Part shown: positions 55,281-63,454 of the stretch, in pieces
Layout: each line of letters begins with the position of its first letter
Numbering within the stretch: position 1 is the stretch's first letter
Source of the DNA: Alkalicoccus daliensis
GTDB lineage: Bacteria; Bacillota; Bacilli; Bacillales; Salisediminibacteriaceae
NCBI RefSeq assembly: GCF_900103955.1
Contig: NZ_FNIL01000001.1
Location: 434,001-498,000, forward strand
Length of the DNA stretch: 64,000 nt
Reading direction: 5' to 3'
The notes under the pieces: generated by a model
What the model saw: the letters and a program-made list of their open reading frames with translations, nothing else
What the model was told of the DNA's origin: nothing
Databases searched by the model: none
Program-made: the position numbers and the translations under genes

Positions 55281-56630
55281 ATGGAAACAATACTTGGTAT
55301 TACTGCTTATGTAACGGCAGTTCTTTTTTTATTAGATACGGTACTCCCCCGGGATATCTCTCCTGTATACGGGTTTCTGGCACTGTTACTGCTGTCCGCA
55401 GCATTTTTTTCTATTCAGAGGATAAACAAAATAATTATTTCTATTCTAACTATTACTGCAGTATTTATCGCAGCTGAAGAAAATTTCACGCCTGCAGCAG
55501 CTGCAGCTGCTTTTGGAACAAATGTAAACATATTAGCGCTGTTTATACTTATTCCCCTGGTGGGCTCCTATATGAGTTACACAGGATATTTAAATCAGCT
55601 GAAACAGTTCATTATATTAAAAAGCAGCGGAAACAAAAACAGGCCTTACCGGCTGAGTTTTACGCTGATGTGCACGGCCGGCTTAATTCTTAATTTTGGT
55701 TCCATGGCTATTATAAGACAAATTGCGGATGAAAGCTTCCGTTCCTTCTACCCTAAAAAAATGACGCTTCACATGATGCGTGGTTTTGCCTGCTGTATGC
55801 TCTGGTCCCCGTATTTTGTAAACGTCGGTTTAGTGCTCGCTTTATTCGATGTTTCCTGGTTTACTATTTTTGGATACGGCTTGGTACTGGCGGTATTATA
55901 CGGGGTGCTTTCCGCAATATTCCTATCAGATATAAAGTTTTCAGAAGATACGTTAATTACCAATGAAGGAAAACGCCAGGATGCCTCTGCAGAAATTATC
56001 CCGCTTCTCCGGTTCACATTAGTATTTATCGGCTTATCTTTTCTCGTTTATTACGCTGCCGACGCTACCATGATTGAGGTGGTAACTTTTCTGGCAATCC
56101 TGATCCCCTATATTTTTGCTGTGTTTAAACGGGAGGTAATAGGGTTCAGCCAGCATATTATGGAACAGATTACGGGGTCTTTTCAAAAAGTGAAAAATGA
56201 ACTCGCCATTTTCATCGCAGCAGGCTTTTTCGGCACCGCAGTGGCAGCTACTAATTTCGGCACTATTATTTCAGAGCTGCTTATTCAATGGACGCTTGGT
56301 TCAGTGTTATTTTTTACTGTGCTTATTATGTTTATTACGCTGCTCCTGGCACTGGTGGGAATTCACCCGATTATTATTATTATTGGGATCGGCAGTTCCA
56401 TTACCCCTGCCGCGATAGGAATAAGTGCTGAGTATGCAGCACTGCTCCTGCTTGTAAGCTGGACTGTAGCGACACAGCTTTCTCCTTTTTCCGGACAGGT
56501 GCTCCTCGCTTCCCGCCTGATGAGTGAAAAACCGGTGGAAGTGAGTAAGAAGAATTCCAAATTTGTACTCGTGGCGTTTGTCGTTCTGAGTACAGCTGTC
56601 TACAGTTTTCATTTTGCAGGATTACTGTAA
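55281..56630 (+). CDS. polytopic membrane protein, paralogue of the protein at 53042-54394
   Basis: A 449-residue membrane protein with about 11-12 helices. It shares with its divergent paralogue an M-L-W-S-P-Y-F-V-N-V helix near residue 172 and L-V-G-I-H-P-I-I-I-I near 358, followed by I-T-P. The family is probably ion-transporter-superfamily-like; the substrate is unknown. The only good ribosome site (GGGGAGGG) lies 18 nt before ATG 55281 but 7 nt before an in-frame CTG at 55269, so the true start could be that CTG. It is the only + strand gene right of 45.4 kb. Confidence 0.7.
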   Translation: METILGITAYVTAVLFLLDTVLPRDISPVYGFLALLLLSAAFFSIQRINKIIISILTITAVFIAAEENFTPAAAAAAFGTNVNILALFILIPLVGSYMSYTGYLNQLKQFIILKSSGNKNRPYRLSFTLMCTAGLILNFGSMAIIRQIADESFRSFYPKKMTLHMMRGFACCMLWSPYFVNVGLVLALFDVSWFTIFGYGLVLAVLYGVLSAIFLSDIKFSEDTLITNEGKRQDASAEIIPLLRFTLVFIGLSFLVYYAADATMIEVVTFLAILIPYIFAVFKREVIGFSQHIMEQITGSFQKVKNELAIFIAAGFFGTAVAATNFGTIISELLIQWTLGSVLFFTVLIMFITLLLALVGIHPIIIIIGIGSSITPAAIGISAEYAALLLLVSWTVATQLSPFSGQVLLASRLMSEKPVEVSKKNSKFVLVAFVVLSTAVYSFHFAGLL

Positions 56631-56635
56631 TTATA

Positions 56636-56672
56636 AAAGGTAAAAGGCGCCCTAATAAATATTAGAGCGCCC
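56636..56672. terminator. convergent terminator
   Basis: GGCGCCCTAATA pairs with TATTAGAGCGCC (one mismatch). On the - strand it is followed by TTTTACCTTTT, so it serves best the DUF2187 gene. Confidence 0.65.
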
Positions 56673-56687
56673 TGAGCTGATTATTGA

Positions 56688-56894
56688 TCATTCTGCTTTT
56701 TCAATCACTTCATATTCAGTGTGACGGAGGACTGTACGAGGCTTCGTACCATCTTCATCACGCTTCTCCATTTCTACTGTGGCCGAGTTTGTATAAGGTG
56801 AAATCACTTTCGCCAGTTCTCCCTTATATTCTCCGGCAGTTATAAAAATATGATCCCCCGGCTGAACCAGTATTTCTTCTTGTTCTTCAGACAT
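56688..56894 (-). CDS. DUF2187 (KOW/SH3-like) small protein
   Basis: A 68-residue beta-rich protein of the DUF2187 type (B. subtilis YkvS-like): V-Q-P-G-D-H-I-F followed by G-E-L-A-K-V-I and a final H-T-E-Y-E-V-I. The fold resembles KOW/SH3-like RNA- or protein-binding barrels; function unknown. The ATG follows AAAGGGGAT. Confidence 0.72.
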   Translation of the reverse strand: MSEEQEEILVQPGDHIFITAGEYKGELAKVISPYTNSATVEMEKRDEDGTKPRTVLRHTEYEVIEKAE

Positions 56895-56975
56895 TGGTCT
56901 ATCCCCTTTCCACTCTTATCAAGCTTTCAAAGTGATAATACACGCTTCTGTGGATGAGGTCAATCATTTTCCAGT

Positions 56976-57275
56976 TTACGTTCTGGAACTCGAGATGGTC
57001 ATCGCGTCAAAATTTAATTTCGCACCTGTTTTCAAAAGAAAATCAAGCCCAATGATGCCATCAATATCAAGTTCCTGCAGCTCTGCCTGAAAATTGCTTA
57101 CCTTTAAAGGACCAATACTCATCGCATCTAAATCAGAAACAGTTACTTTATGCTTGTTCAACACTGTGTTTGGAAGCGCCGTGTCAATCATTACATAGAA
57201 AGTTTCATACTCTCCATCTGTTTTTACTCTCGCCTCTGTAAAAAGTTTTCCGTTTTCCAGCGTTAAATGTTTCAT
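56976..57275 (-). CDS. retropepsin-like aspartyl-protease-fold protein
   Basis: A 99-residue protein with the single-domain retroviral-protease fold. The active-site position reads V-M-I-D-T-A-L-P-N-T-V, with D-T-A in place of D-T-G. The second hallmark is I-D-G-I-I-G-L-D-F-L near residue 73. Proteolytic activity is uncertain because of the changed glycine. ATG 57275 has GGGAGTG upstream; earlier in-frame starts lack a ribosome site and code for a non-family extension. Confidence 0.75.
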   Translation of the reverse strand: MKHLTLENGKLFTEARVKTDGEYETFYVMIDTALPNTVLNKHKVTVSDLDAMSIGPLKVSNFQAELQELDIDGIIGLDFLLKTGAKLNFDAMTISSSRT

Positions 57276-57502
57276 GCTTTCACTCCCTGAAGTATGAATT
57301 AATAAGTTAAAACTGTTTATATTACAGAATACTCCCATTATACATCTTACCTGCCAAGAAACAAAACAGCAGCAGTAAGAGATGGAATAATTCAAGCGGA
57401 ACATGCCTGCTTTATCAAAAGCTTACGGCTGGACGAGTTATCGATTTCCAGCCACTGCTGCACTTGCTTATGTTGTAAAGGCTGTTAATGCCGAATGCCT
57501 CC

Positions 57503-57524
57503 GAAAAAAGAGATGATGATCTCT
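57503..57524 (-). terminator. intrinsic terminator of topB
   Basis: On the - strand AGAGAT pairs with ATCTCT across four bases and TTTTTTCGG follows. Short stem; it lies about 50 nt after the topB stop. Confidence 0.6.
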
Positions 57525-57574
57525 CCAGAGCAAAAAAATTTAACGTATTCCTGCTTCACAGAGTGCTGCGATTT

Positions 57575-59752
57575 TCACCCAGTCTTTCCGGAATTTTTTT
57601 CAGAAACAGGAGCGCCGGATGTGTTTGAAACAAAAATAATTTTCTTCAGTTTCTGATCCCATTTTAAAACTGCATCAAAGTGGTTGTTCTCTTTTTTAAA
57701 ACCCTTAATCACTTCGGTTTCCCCCTGCTTAAGCAAAAGTTTCACTTGTTTTAACGGGAGTTTCTTTTCCAGGAGAATCTTGGATAAAGTAAAAGTACAT
57801 TTATTTTTATTATACCCGGCACATCCATAAAAATTACCTTTATCGAGCACCGCTTCTCCGCAGAGGGGACAATTGCCCGCTTTGGCCGGCTTTCGAGTAC
57901 TTTTCTTTTTCTGCGGGATTCCCTCCCCGGAGATATCCCACGACCCGGCCTGTGCCTGTGCTTTCTCCACTACAGCAGTTGACAGTTTTTTGACTTGCTC
58001 CAAAAACATTCCCGCTCCTTTTTCTCCCGCACCAATTTCCGAGAGCCGCTGCTCCCACTTCGCGGTCATTTCCGGTGAAGCCAGGATCGTTCCTTCCACA
58101 GCCTGGTACAATGTTTTTCCTTTTTCTGTAGCATATACTAAATTTTTCGCGACTTGAATATAATCCCTGTCTTTTAACACGGTTATAATACCTGCTCTTG
58201 TCGCCTCTGTTCCCAGCCCTTCTGTCTGTTTCAGGACCTGGGCCAGTTCCGGGTCAAGCTCTCTGCCGCAGGTTTTCATCAATTGGATCAAATCACCCTC
58301 TGTATAACGTTTCGGCGCTTTCGTTTTTTTCGCTTCCACTTCTGCCTGCGACACAATGGAAGCCAGGCCTTCTCTGAGAGCCGTCAGCCCATGCTCTGTC
58401 TTTTGTTCCTTGGAGGAGGGCAAAATTCTTTTCCATCCTTCTTTCATTACTGCACTTGTATTAGATTTGAAAGTTGCCCGTTCGTCCACCAGTGTCTCAC
58501 AGTGAATGTCCTTTATTTCTGCATCATTTTCATGTGCCGCCAGAAGGCGCAGAATGACAGCTTCATATATTTTCTTTTCGTCTGCGCTCAGTTTTCCCGG
58601 ATCTTTAATTTCTTCCGTGGGAATAATAGCGTAATGATCCTTTACTTTTTTTGCATCCACATACCTTTTATCCTGAAGTAATGTCTGCTTCGGTAAAGGG
58701 AAATGTTTTTCAAAAGCAGCAATTTTTTCAATCTGGTTCAGCATTCGTGGAAACTGCTGGGCTTCTTCTTTTGTTACATGGGATGAATCAGTCCTCGGAT
58801 AAGTCAGCAGTCCCTTCGTATATAACTTCTGCGCAGTATCGAGTGTTTTTTTCGGTGAGAATTGAAATGCTTTATTCGCATAGGACTGCAGTGTGGATAG
58901 AGAAAACAGCAGCGGCGGTTTTATTTTACGGATTTTTTCTTTAAAAGAAGTAATTTGTGCATCTTTTCCTTCAACGAAAGCATGAATTTTTTCCGCCATT
59001 TCCAGCGTTTCAATTTTTGACTCCCCTTTTTTGTGCCAGGTTCCTTCATAAACTCCTTTCTCATGCTGAAAGCGGGCTTTCACTTCCCAATAAGGGACAG
59101 GAGTAAACGAAGCTATTTCATGCTCCCGCTTAACGATAAGACACAAGGTTGGAGTCTGTACTCTTCCTACCGTAAAAACAGCATTAATTCCTTTTTTCTG
59201 CATTAATAATGTATAAAGTCTCGTAGCGTTCAGTCCTATTACCCAGTCTGCATATGCACGGCTTACTGCTTCGTTATGGAGACTTTCTGTTTGGCTGCCA
59301 TCCTTTAAGGTTTGAAAGCCCTGCAGCACTGCCTGCGGCGTCAGTGAGGAGATCCAAAGCCGCTTGATCGGCTTATGGACCCCGGTTTCTTCAATAATTA
59401 ATCGGACAATTGCTTCTCCTTCTCTTTCCGCATCCCCGGCATGGATAAATCCCTTAATTTTATTATCTTTCGCAAATTTATAAATTACGTTGAACTCACG
59501 TCTTCTTTTTACACGGTAGCGGAAGTCTTCCGGGATCATTGGCAGCGTCTGCAGGTTCCAGCGTTTCCAGTCCGCTCTGTAGGTTTCCGGAGGCACCGGC
59601 TCCAAAAGATGCCCCAACGCCCACGTTAAAACGGCACCCTGCGAAAAAGTTTCACACGGTGCAAGAATAATATGGTCTTTATTGGTCTGATGCTGAAAAG
59701 GCGCAGCTAATTTTTTTGCCTGATCGGGTTTTTCTGCAATGATTAATTGCAT
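57575..59752 (-). CDS. topB: DNA topoisomerase III
   Basis: A 725-residue type IA topoisomerase that relaxes and decatenates DNA through single-strand passage. The TOPRIM domain has I-I-A-E-K-P at the start and G-D-A-E-R-E-G-E near residue 105. The active-site Tyr is in L-T-Y-P-R-T-D-S near 317. A C-terminal zinc-ribbon-like segment has C-P-L-C and two further cysteines near 640-660. Length fits Firmicute TopB. The ribosome site AGGAAG lies inside the right arm of the hairpin that ends cvfB. Confidence 0.94.
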   Translation of the reverse strand: MQLIIAEKPDQAKKLAAPFQHQTNKDHIILAPCETFSQGAVLTWALGHLLEPVPPETYRADWKRWNLQTLPMIPEDFRYRVKRRREFNVIYKFAKDNKIKGFIHAGDAEREGEAIVRLIIEETGVHKPIKRLWISSLTPQAVLQGFQTLKDGSQTESLHNEAVSRAYADWVIGLNATRLYTLLMQKKGINAVFTVGRVQTPTLCLIVKREHEIASFTPVPYWEVKARFQHEKGVYEGTWHKKGESKIETLEMAEKIHAFVEGKDAQITSFKEKIRKIKPPLLFSLSTLQSYANKAFQFSPKKTLDTAQKLYTKGLLTYPRTDSSHVTKEEAQQFPRMLNQIEKIAAFEKHFPLPKQTLLQDKRYVDAKKVKDHYAIIPTEEIKDPGKLSADEKKIYEAVILRLLAAHENDAEIKDIHCETLVDERATFKSNTSAVMKEGWKRILPSSKEQKTEHGLTALREGLASIVSQAEVEAKKTKAPKRYTEGDLIQLMKTCGRELDPELAQVLKQTEGLGTEATRAGIITVLKDRDYIQVAKNLVYATEKGKTLYQAVEGTILASPEMTAKWEQRLSEIGAGEKGAGMFLEQVKKLSTAVVEKAQAQAGSWDISGEGIPQKKKSTRKPAKAGNCPLCGEAVLDKGNFYGCAGYNKNKCTFTLSKILLEKKLPLKQVKLLLKQGETEVIKGFKKENNHFDAVLKWDQKLKKIIFVSNTSGAPVSEKNSGKTG

Positions 59753-59809
59753 AAAAAATCGACTTCCTCTCTATATAGAACGTTTGTTTCTATTATAGAG
59801 GGGAAGTCA
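59753..59809 (-). promoter_or_regulatory. hairpin with T-tract hiding the topB ribosome site
   Basis: On the - strand GACTTCCCCTCTATAATAGAA pairs almost perfectly (about 20 bp) with the segment ending AGAGAGGAAGTC, followed by GATTTTTT and then directly the topB ATG. As a terminator it would stop the cvfB transcript; in any read-through RNA the AGGAAG of topB would be in the stem and blocked. Confidence 0.7.
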
Positions 59810-59820
59810 GCATTCTGCAA

Positions 59821-60684
59821 TTATTCATTTTTTTCCTGGACTAGATAAGTGCGCCCCGGTTCCTGTTTAACAAGCCCTTCTTTCATCAGCTTGCCTAACG
59901 CCCGCTTAAAAGCAGCCTTACTCAGATTAAATGCGGCATCAATTTCTTCTGGGCTGGATTTATCAGTAAAAGGCATTTCACCTCCGCGTTTCTGCAGAAG
60001 CTCCAGTACTTTTTCAGCATCTTTTCCCTGGGCAACCACTCTTTCATCCCGCAGGGTTACATTAATTGTGCCGTCTTCTTTTACTTCAATGACTCTTCCT
60101 TCTACGAATTGGCCGAGTCTTGGCGTGAAATTCGCCTGGCTTTCGTGGATAAATCCTCTGACTCCATCTTCTGTGATCATTGCAGCTCCACCTTCCTTAT
60201 GAAGATACACATTCCCCCGGACATTTGCTGAGCGAAGTTCGCTTGTCGCATGGTCCCGCTCTTCATCAATCAGCCACTCGCTGATGGGAACAGCTTTCAG
60301 ACGCTGCCTGCGGTCATGTGATAGGGTAACAAACAGCTTATCTCCTTTTAACGGCCATAATTTACGATCTTCCGGCAGATCATCTTTTGAAACCAAAATA
60401 TCCTTTGGCAGACCGATGTCTACGAACACTCCCGGCTCAATACCTCCTACCACGTACACCCAGTCATAGGTATCCGCAGTAACCAGCGGCTGTTTCATAG
60501 TGGCACTTAAAGTACCCTCCTTGTCTTCAAAAAGAAATACTTCGACAAAATCTCCGACAGGCCCGGTAATATCCTCCGCTGACATAATAACTTCTTTTCC
60601 TTCATATATCAGATTCATCCATTTTCTCGTCTGGGACTTTACCTTTGCCTTCACCATTCTGCCTGTCACTGGTACATCGTTCAT
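59821..60684 (-). CDS. cvfB: CvfB-type S1 RNA-binding protein (YitL-like)
   Basis: A 287-residue RNA-binding protein with S1-like OB domains (about 5-65, 70-135 and 150-215) and a C-terminal winged helix (about 230-285) with F-N-L-S-K-A-A-F-K-R-A-L-G. This is the layout of CvfB/YitL, a virulence-gene regulator in Staphylococcus and of unclear role in Bacillus. A-x-V-x-G-x-V and G-V-R-G-F-I-H-E-S mark the S1 units. AAGGAGGAA precedes the ATG. Confidence 0.92.
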   Translation of the reverse strand: MNDVPVTGRMVKAKVKSQTRKWMNLIYEGKEVIMSAEDITGPVGDFVEVFLFEDKEGTLSATMKQPLVTADTYDWVYVVGGIEPGVFVDIGLPKDILVSKDDLPEDRKLWPLKGDKLFVTLSHDRRQRLKAVPISEWLIDEERDHATSELRSANVRGNVYLHKEGGAAMITEDGVRGFIHESQANFTPRLGQFVEGRVIEVKEDGTINVTLRDERVVAQGKDAEKVLELLQKRGGEMPFTDKSSPEEIDAAFNLSKAAFKRALGKLMKEGLVKQEPGRTYLVQEKNE

Positions 60685-60711
60685 AAATTTATTCCTCCTT
60701 AAAGTTATCCA

Positions 60712-60753
60712 GAAAAAAGCCTTATTAATGATAAACAGCTCATCAATAAGGCA
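60712..60753 (-). terminator. intrinsic terminator of ilvA
   Basis: On the - strand GCCTTATTGATGAG pairs with ATCATTAATAAGGC with minor mismatch, followed by TTTTTTC. Confidence 0.85.
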
Positions 60754-60764
60754 GTATCCATTTA

Positions 60765-62027
60765 TCAGATCAACAGATTAAATAAATCTTCATCTTTATT
60801 AATCTCTATATAAGCAAACCCTTTTTTCTCCATCCTGTCAATGAGAGAGTGATAATCTTCCCGATGTTTTAATTCAATTCCGCACATCACCGGACCTTTA
60901 TCACGGTTATTTTTTTTCGTGTACTCAAAACGTGTAATGTCGTCTGTCGGACCAAGTACATCAATTAAAAATTCCCGCAGAGCTCCTGCCCGCTGTGGGA
61001 AATTCACGATAAAATAATGTTTCAGCCCCTGATAAATCATAGAACGTTCTTTTACTTCCTGCATACGGTCAATATCGTTATTTCCTCCGCTTACGATGCA
61101 CACTACCGTTTTCCCCTTAATTTCTTCTTTATAATCGTCTAAAGCTGCTATGGAGAGCGCACCAGCTGGTTCTGCAACAATTGCATTTTCGTTATATAAA
61201 TTAAGCATGGTGGAACACACTTTTCCTTCGTCGACCGTTTTTATTTCGTCGACAACGTGTTTAGCAATCTCAAAGGTAATCTCCCCCACCTTTTTAACTG
61301 CAGCCCCATCTACAAATTTATTAATTTTAGTAAGGGTAGTAACTTCTCCTGCTTCGATGGATATTTTCATTCCCGGGGCTCCTGCAGGTTCTACCCCAAT
61401 CATTTTTGTTAAAGGGGAAATTTCCTTAAAATAAGAACCAACTCCGGAAATAAGACCACCTCCGCCGATACTCATAAATACATGGGAGACCGGAACATCA
61501 ATATCCTCTAAAATCTCCATGCCGACGGTGCCCTGACCAGCGATGGTGCGTAAATCATCGAATGGATGAATAAATGTCATTCCTTCTTCGGTACAGGCCG
61601 TCATTGCTTCTTTAAAAGCATCGTCAAATGTATCACCGGTTAAGATAACATCCACAAACGGTTCGCCAAAAAATTCAACGCGAGAAACTTTTTGGCGGGG
61701 AGTAGTGGAAGGCATGTATATTTTCCCTCTCACTCCCAGGGCTTTACACGAGTAAGCTACACCCTGTGCATGATTACCGGCACTGGCACATACAACACCC
61801 TGCTGTAATTCCTGTTCAGAAAGACCCTGCATTAAATTATAGGCACCTCGCAGTTTGAATGAGCGGACTACCTGGAGATCTTCTCTTTTTAAATATACTT
61901 CCGCACCGTATTTCTCTGAGAGGATTGCGTCCCGCTGCAGCGGAGTTTTAACTACTACGTCTTTTAAAGCCTGGTGAGCAAGTAAAATGTCTTTTACGTG
62001 AACGCTTTGCATTTTAGTCTCTTCCAT
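60765..62027 (-). CDS. ilvA: threonine dehydratase, biosynthetic
   Basis: PLP-dependent threonine ammonia-lyase, the first step of isoleucine synthesis, 420 residues as in B. subtilis IlvA. The PLP lysine is K58 in R-S-F-K-L-R-G-A; the phosphate-binding loop is G-G-G-G-L near residue 188. A single ACT-like regulatory domain (about 330-420) includes F-P-Q-R-A-G-A-L-R-E-F, which would mediate isoleucine feedback. ATG 62027 has AGGAG 9 nt upstream. No T-box leader or other ilv gene is seen. Confidence 0.94.
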   Translation of the reverse strand: MEETKMQSVHVKDILLAHQALKDVVVKTPLQRDAILSEKYGAEVYLKREDLQVVRSFKLRGAYNLMQGLSEQELQQGVVCASAGNHAQGVAYSCKALGVRGKIYMPSTTPRQKVSRVEFFGEPFVDVILTGDTFDDAFKEAMTACTEEGMTFIHPFDDLRTIAGQGTVGMEILEDIDVPVSHVFMSIGGGGLISGVGSYFKEISPLTKMIGVEPAGAPGMKISIEAGEVTTLTKINKFVDGAAVKKVGEITFEIAKHVVDEIKTVDEGKVCSTMLNLYNENAIVAEPAGALSIAALDDYKEEIKGKTVVCIVSGGNNDIDRMQEVKERSMIYQGLKHYFIVNFPQRAGALREFLIDVLGPTDDITRFEYTKKNNRDKGPVMCGIELKHREDYHSLIDRMEKKGFAYIEINKDEDLFNLLI

Positions 62028-62339
62028 CCCTATTATCTCCTCTTCGTTCGAATATTATGACTAATCTTATCACAACTATGCGAGTGCTGAAAACAAAGTT
62101 TTAAAATCCTTCTTGACTTTTCTTTATGTAAGCGTTCTCTTTCTCGTGCAGCTCACCGCAGCCGTTATAAATCAGAACTCTTAACATATTAAAGCCTGAA
62201 AATAAGCGATTGTAATTAAGAATACCCACTCCGGAAAAGTTTACCGGAGAATAAGAAGAGAAATATCCATCTATATTTACAGGCAGATTTTTCAACTAAA
62301 AAAAGCCTGATCATCGGTTTGTTGACAGAATAGCTTGTA

Positions 62340-62605
62340 ACAGAAACAATCTTTTACTTTTGTTTACAAAAGAATGGAACGAAAACCGGCGGACGCCTGT
62401 TCAGAGAGTGAGTATTGCTCCGCTCGACCAGCAGTCATCATTAGAAAGACCGAGAAGAGGACTTTAAGATCATTTGGCCGGCTGCGGCAATGCTTTCGGT
62501 GGTGCAAACGCACACAGTCTCTGAAAGAACGAACTGGGAAGCTCCCGCAGCAAAGTGAGGAAGCAGAGGAGTGCAGTCACGGCCGGTCAATGACAGCGAA
62601 GTTTT
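62340..62605 (+). repeat. dispersed repeat R1, copy C
   Basis: Homologous to about 17893-18178 and the - strand of 128-400. It begins near GCTTGTAACAGAAACAA and keeps GGACGCCTGT, ATTGCTCCGCTCGACCAGCA and AAGATCATTTGG. The first helix is weakened (GTCATC versus GAGGAC), but the second is kept as GCCGG/TCGGT with compensating changes. No R2 copy is attached here. Confidence 0.75.
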
Positions 62606-62624
62606 CTATAATCATTTACAGATC

Positions 62625-62663
62625 TAAAAAAAGAAACATCCTCTGCTTTTCAAAGGATGTTTT
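62625..62663 (-). terminator. intrinsic terminator of the right-edge exonuclease gene
   Basis: On the - strand AAACATCCT pairs with AGGATGTTT and TCTTTTTTT follows. It lies about 70 nt after the exonuclease stop. Confidence 0.85.
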
Positions 62664-62734
62664 CAGTAGAAAATCAAAAACAGCTGTAAATTATCATATA
62701 CTATAGCTAACTATTCCTATTGCAGAAAGCAGAA

Positions 62735-63454
62735 TTAATGCCGCTGCTTCGCCAGCTCCGCATATATATCCTTCAGGTTTACGTATCCCTGCTGTTCCAG
62801 CAGTCCGACACACTTCAGCCAAAGCTCGCTGGTAATACGTGCATCCGCAAGTGCGTGATGCCTCTCCTCCAGCGCAATGTTCAGAAAATTACAGCAGTCA
62901 TCCAAAGCCTGCATATGCTGCATGGACGGGATTAACCTGGTTAGAAATGTCGTATCCAGCAGCCGGTAATCGAATCTTGTTCTGAACAGACTCCACAATG
63001 AGTGGTTCATAAATGCTTTTTCATGACTCGCATGGTGTGCCACGAGGGTATGCCCTTGAATAAAAGACAGAAAATCAGTCAGAACATTTTCTGCTGCAGG
63101 CGCTTCGATCAGTTCCTCCCTTGAAATCCCCGTTAATTCTTTTACTACAAGCGGCGGATCATTCTCAGAATACAGCAGAGAGTAAAATTCTTCTTTTTTT
63201 TCTCCGGAAAGCTTCACAGCGCCTATAGAAAGAATGGTATCCCCTTTTCGTGGAGAAAAACCTGTTGTTTCAATATCAAATACTACGACCGGGAGCTGAT
63301 GAAAGGGAAGTGTCAAATGGTCCCGCTCTTTTTGGGACCGCTGCATCCTTCTTGCATAAGCAACAGCTGCCGCATCCCGGCTGCCTTTCGCATCATAAGC
63401 TGCTCTGCCAGTCAAAGCACCGAGCTGCCTCTTCCAGCGATCGACTACATTCAT
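62735..63454 (-). CDS. DnaQ-like 3'-5' exonuclease, second copy
   Basis: A 239-residue DEDDh exonuclease: F-D-I-E-T-T-G near residue 60, V-A-H-H-A-S-H-E-K near 150, and H-H-A-L-A-D-A near 210. It is similar in length and layout to the protein at 29133-29876. ATG 63454 overlaps the stop of the upstream nucleotidyltransferase gene by ATGA. The longer in-frame start at 63529 lies deep inside that gene and is unlikely. Confidence 0.85.
   Translation of the reverse strand: MNVVDRWKRQLGALTGRAAYDAKGSRDAAAVAYARRMQRSQKERDHLTLPFHQLPVVVFDIETTGFSPRKGDTILSIGAVKLSGEKKEEFYSLLYSENDPPLVVKELTGISREELIEAPAAENVLTDFLSFIQGHTLVAHHASHEKAFMNHSLWSLFRTRFDYRLLDTTFLTRLIPSMQHMQALDDCCNFLNIALEERHHALADARITSELWLKCVGLLEQQGYVNLKDIYAELAKQRH

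Larger units (their letters stand above)
62028..62734. other. gene-free stretch with repeat R1
   Basis: Contains a small CTCCGG/CCGGAG hairpin near 62231-62251, R1 copy C (about 62340-62605) and a terminator at 62625-62663. An open frame on the - strand at 62101-62295 has no ribosome site and no family resemblance, so I do not call it. Confidence 0.6.

Noticed and set aside
62101-62295. 64-codon open frame on the - strand after ilvA
   Set aside because: TTG start with no ribosome site, no family resemblance, and it includes a hairpin; treated as chance.
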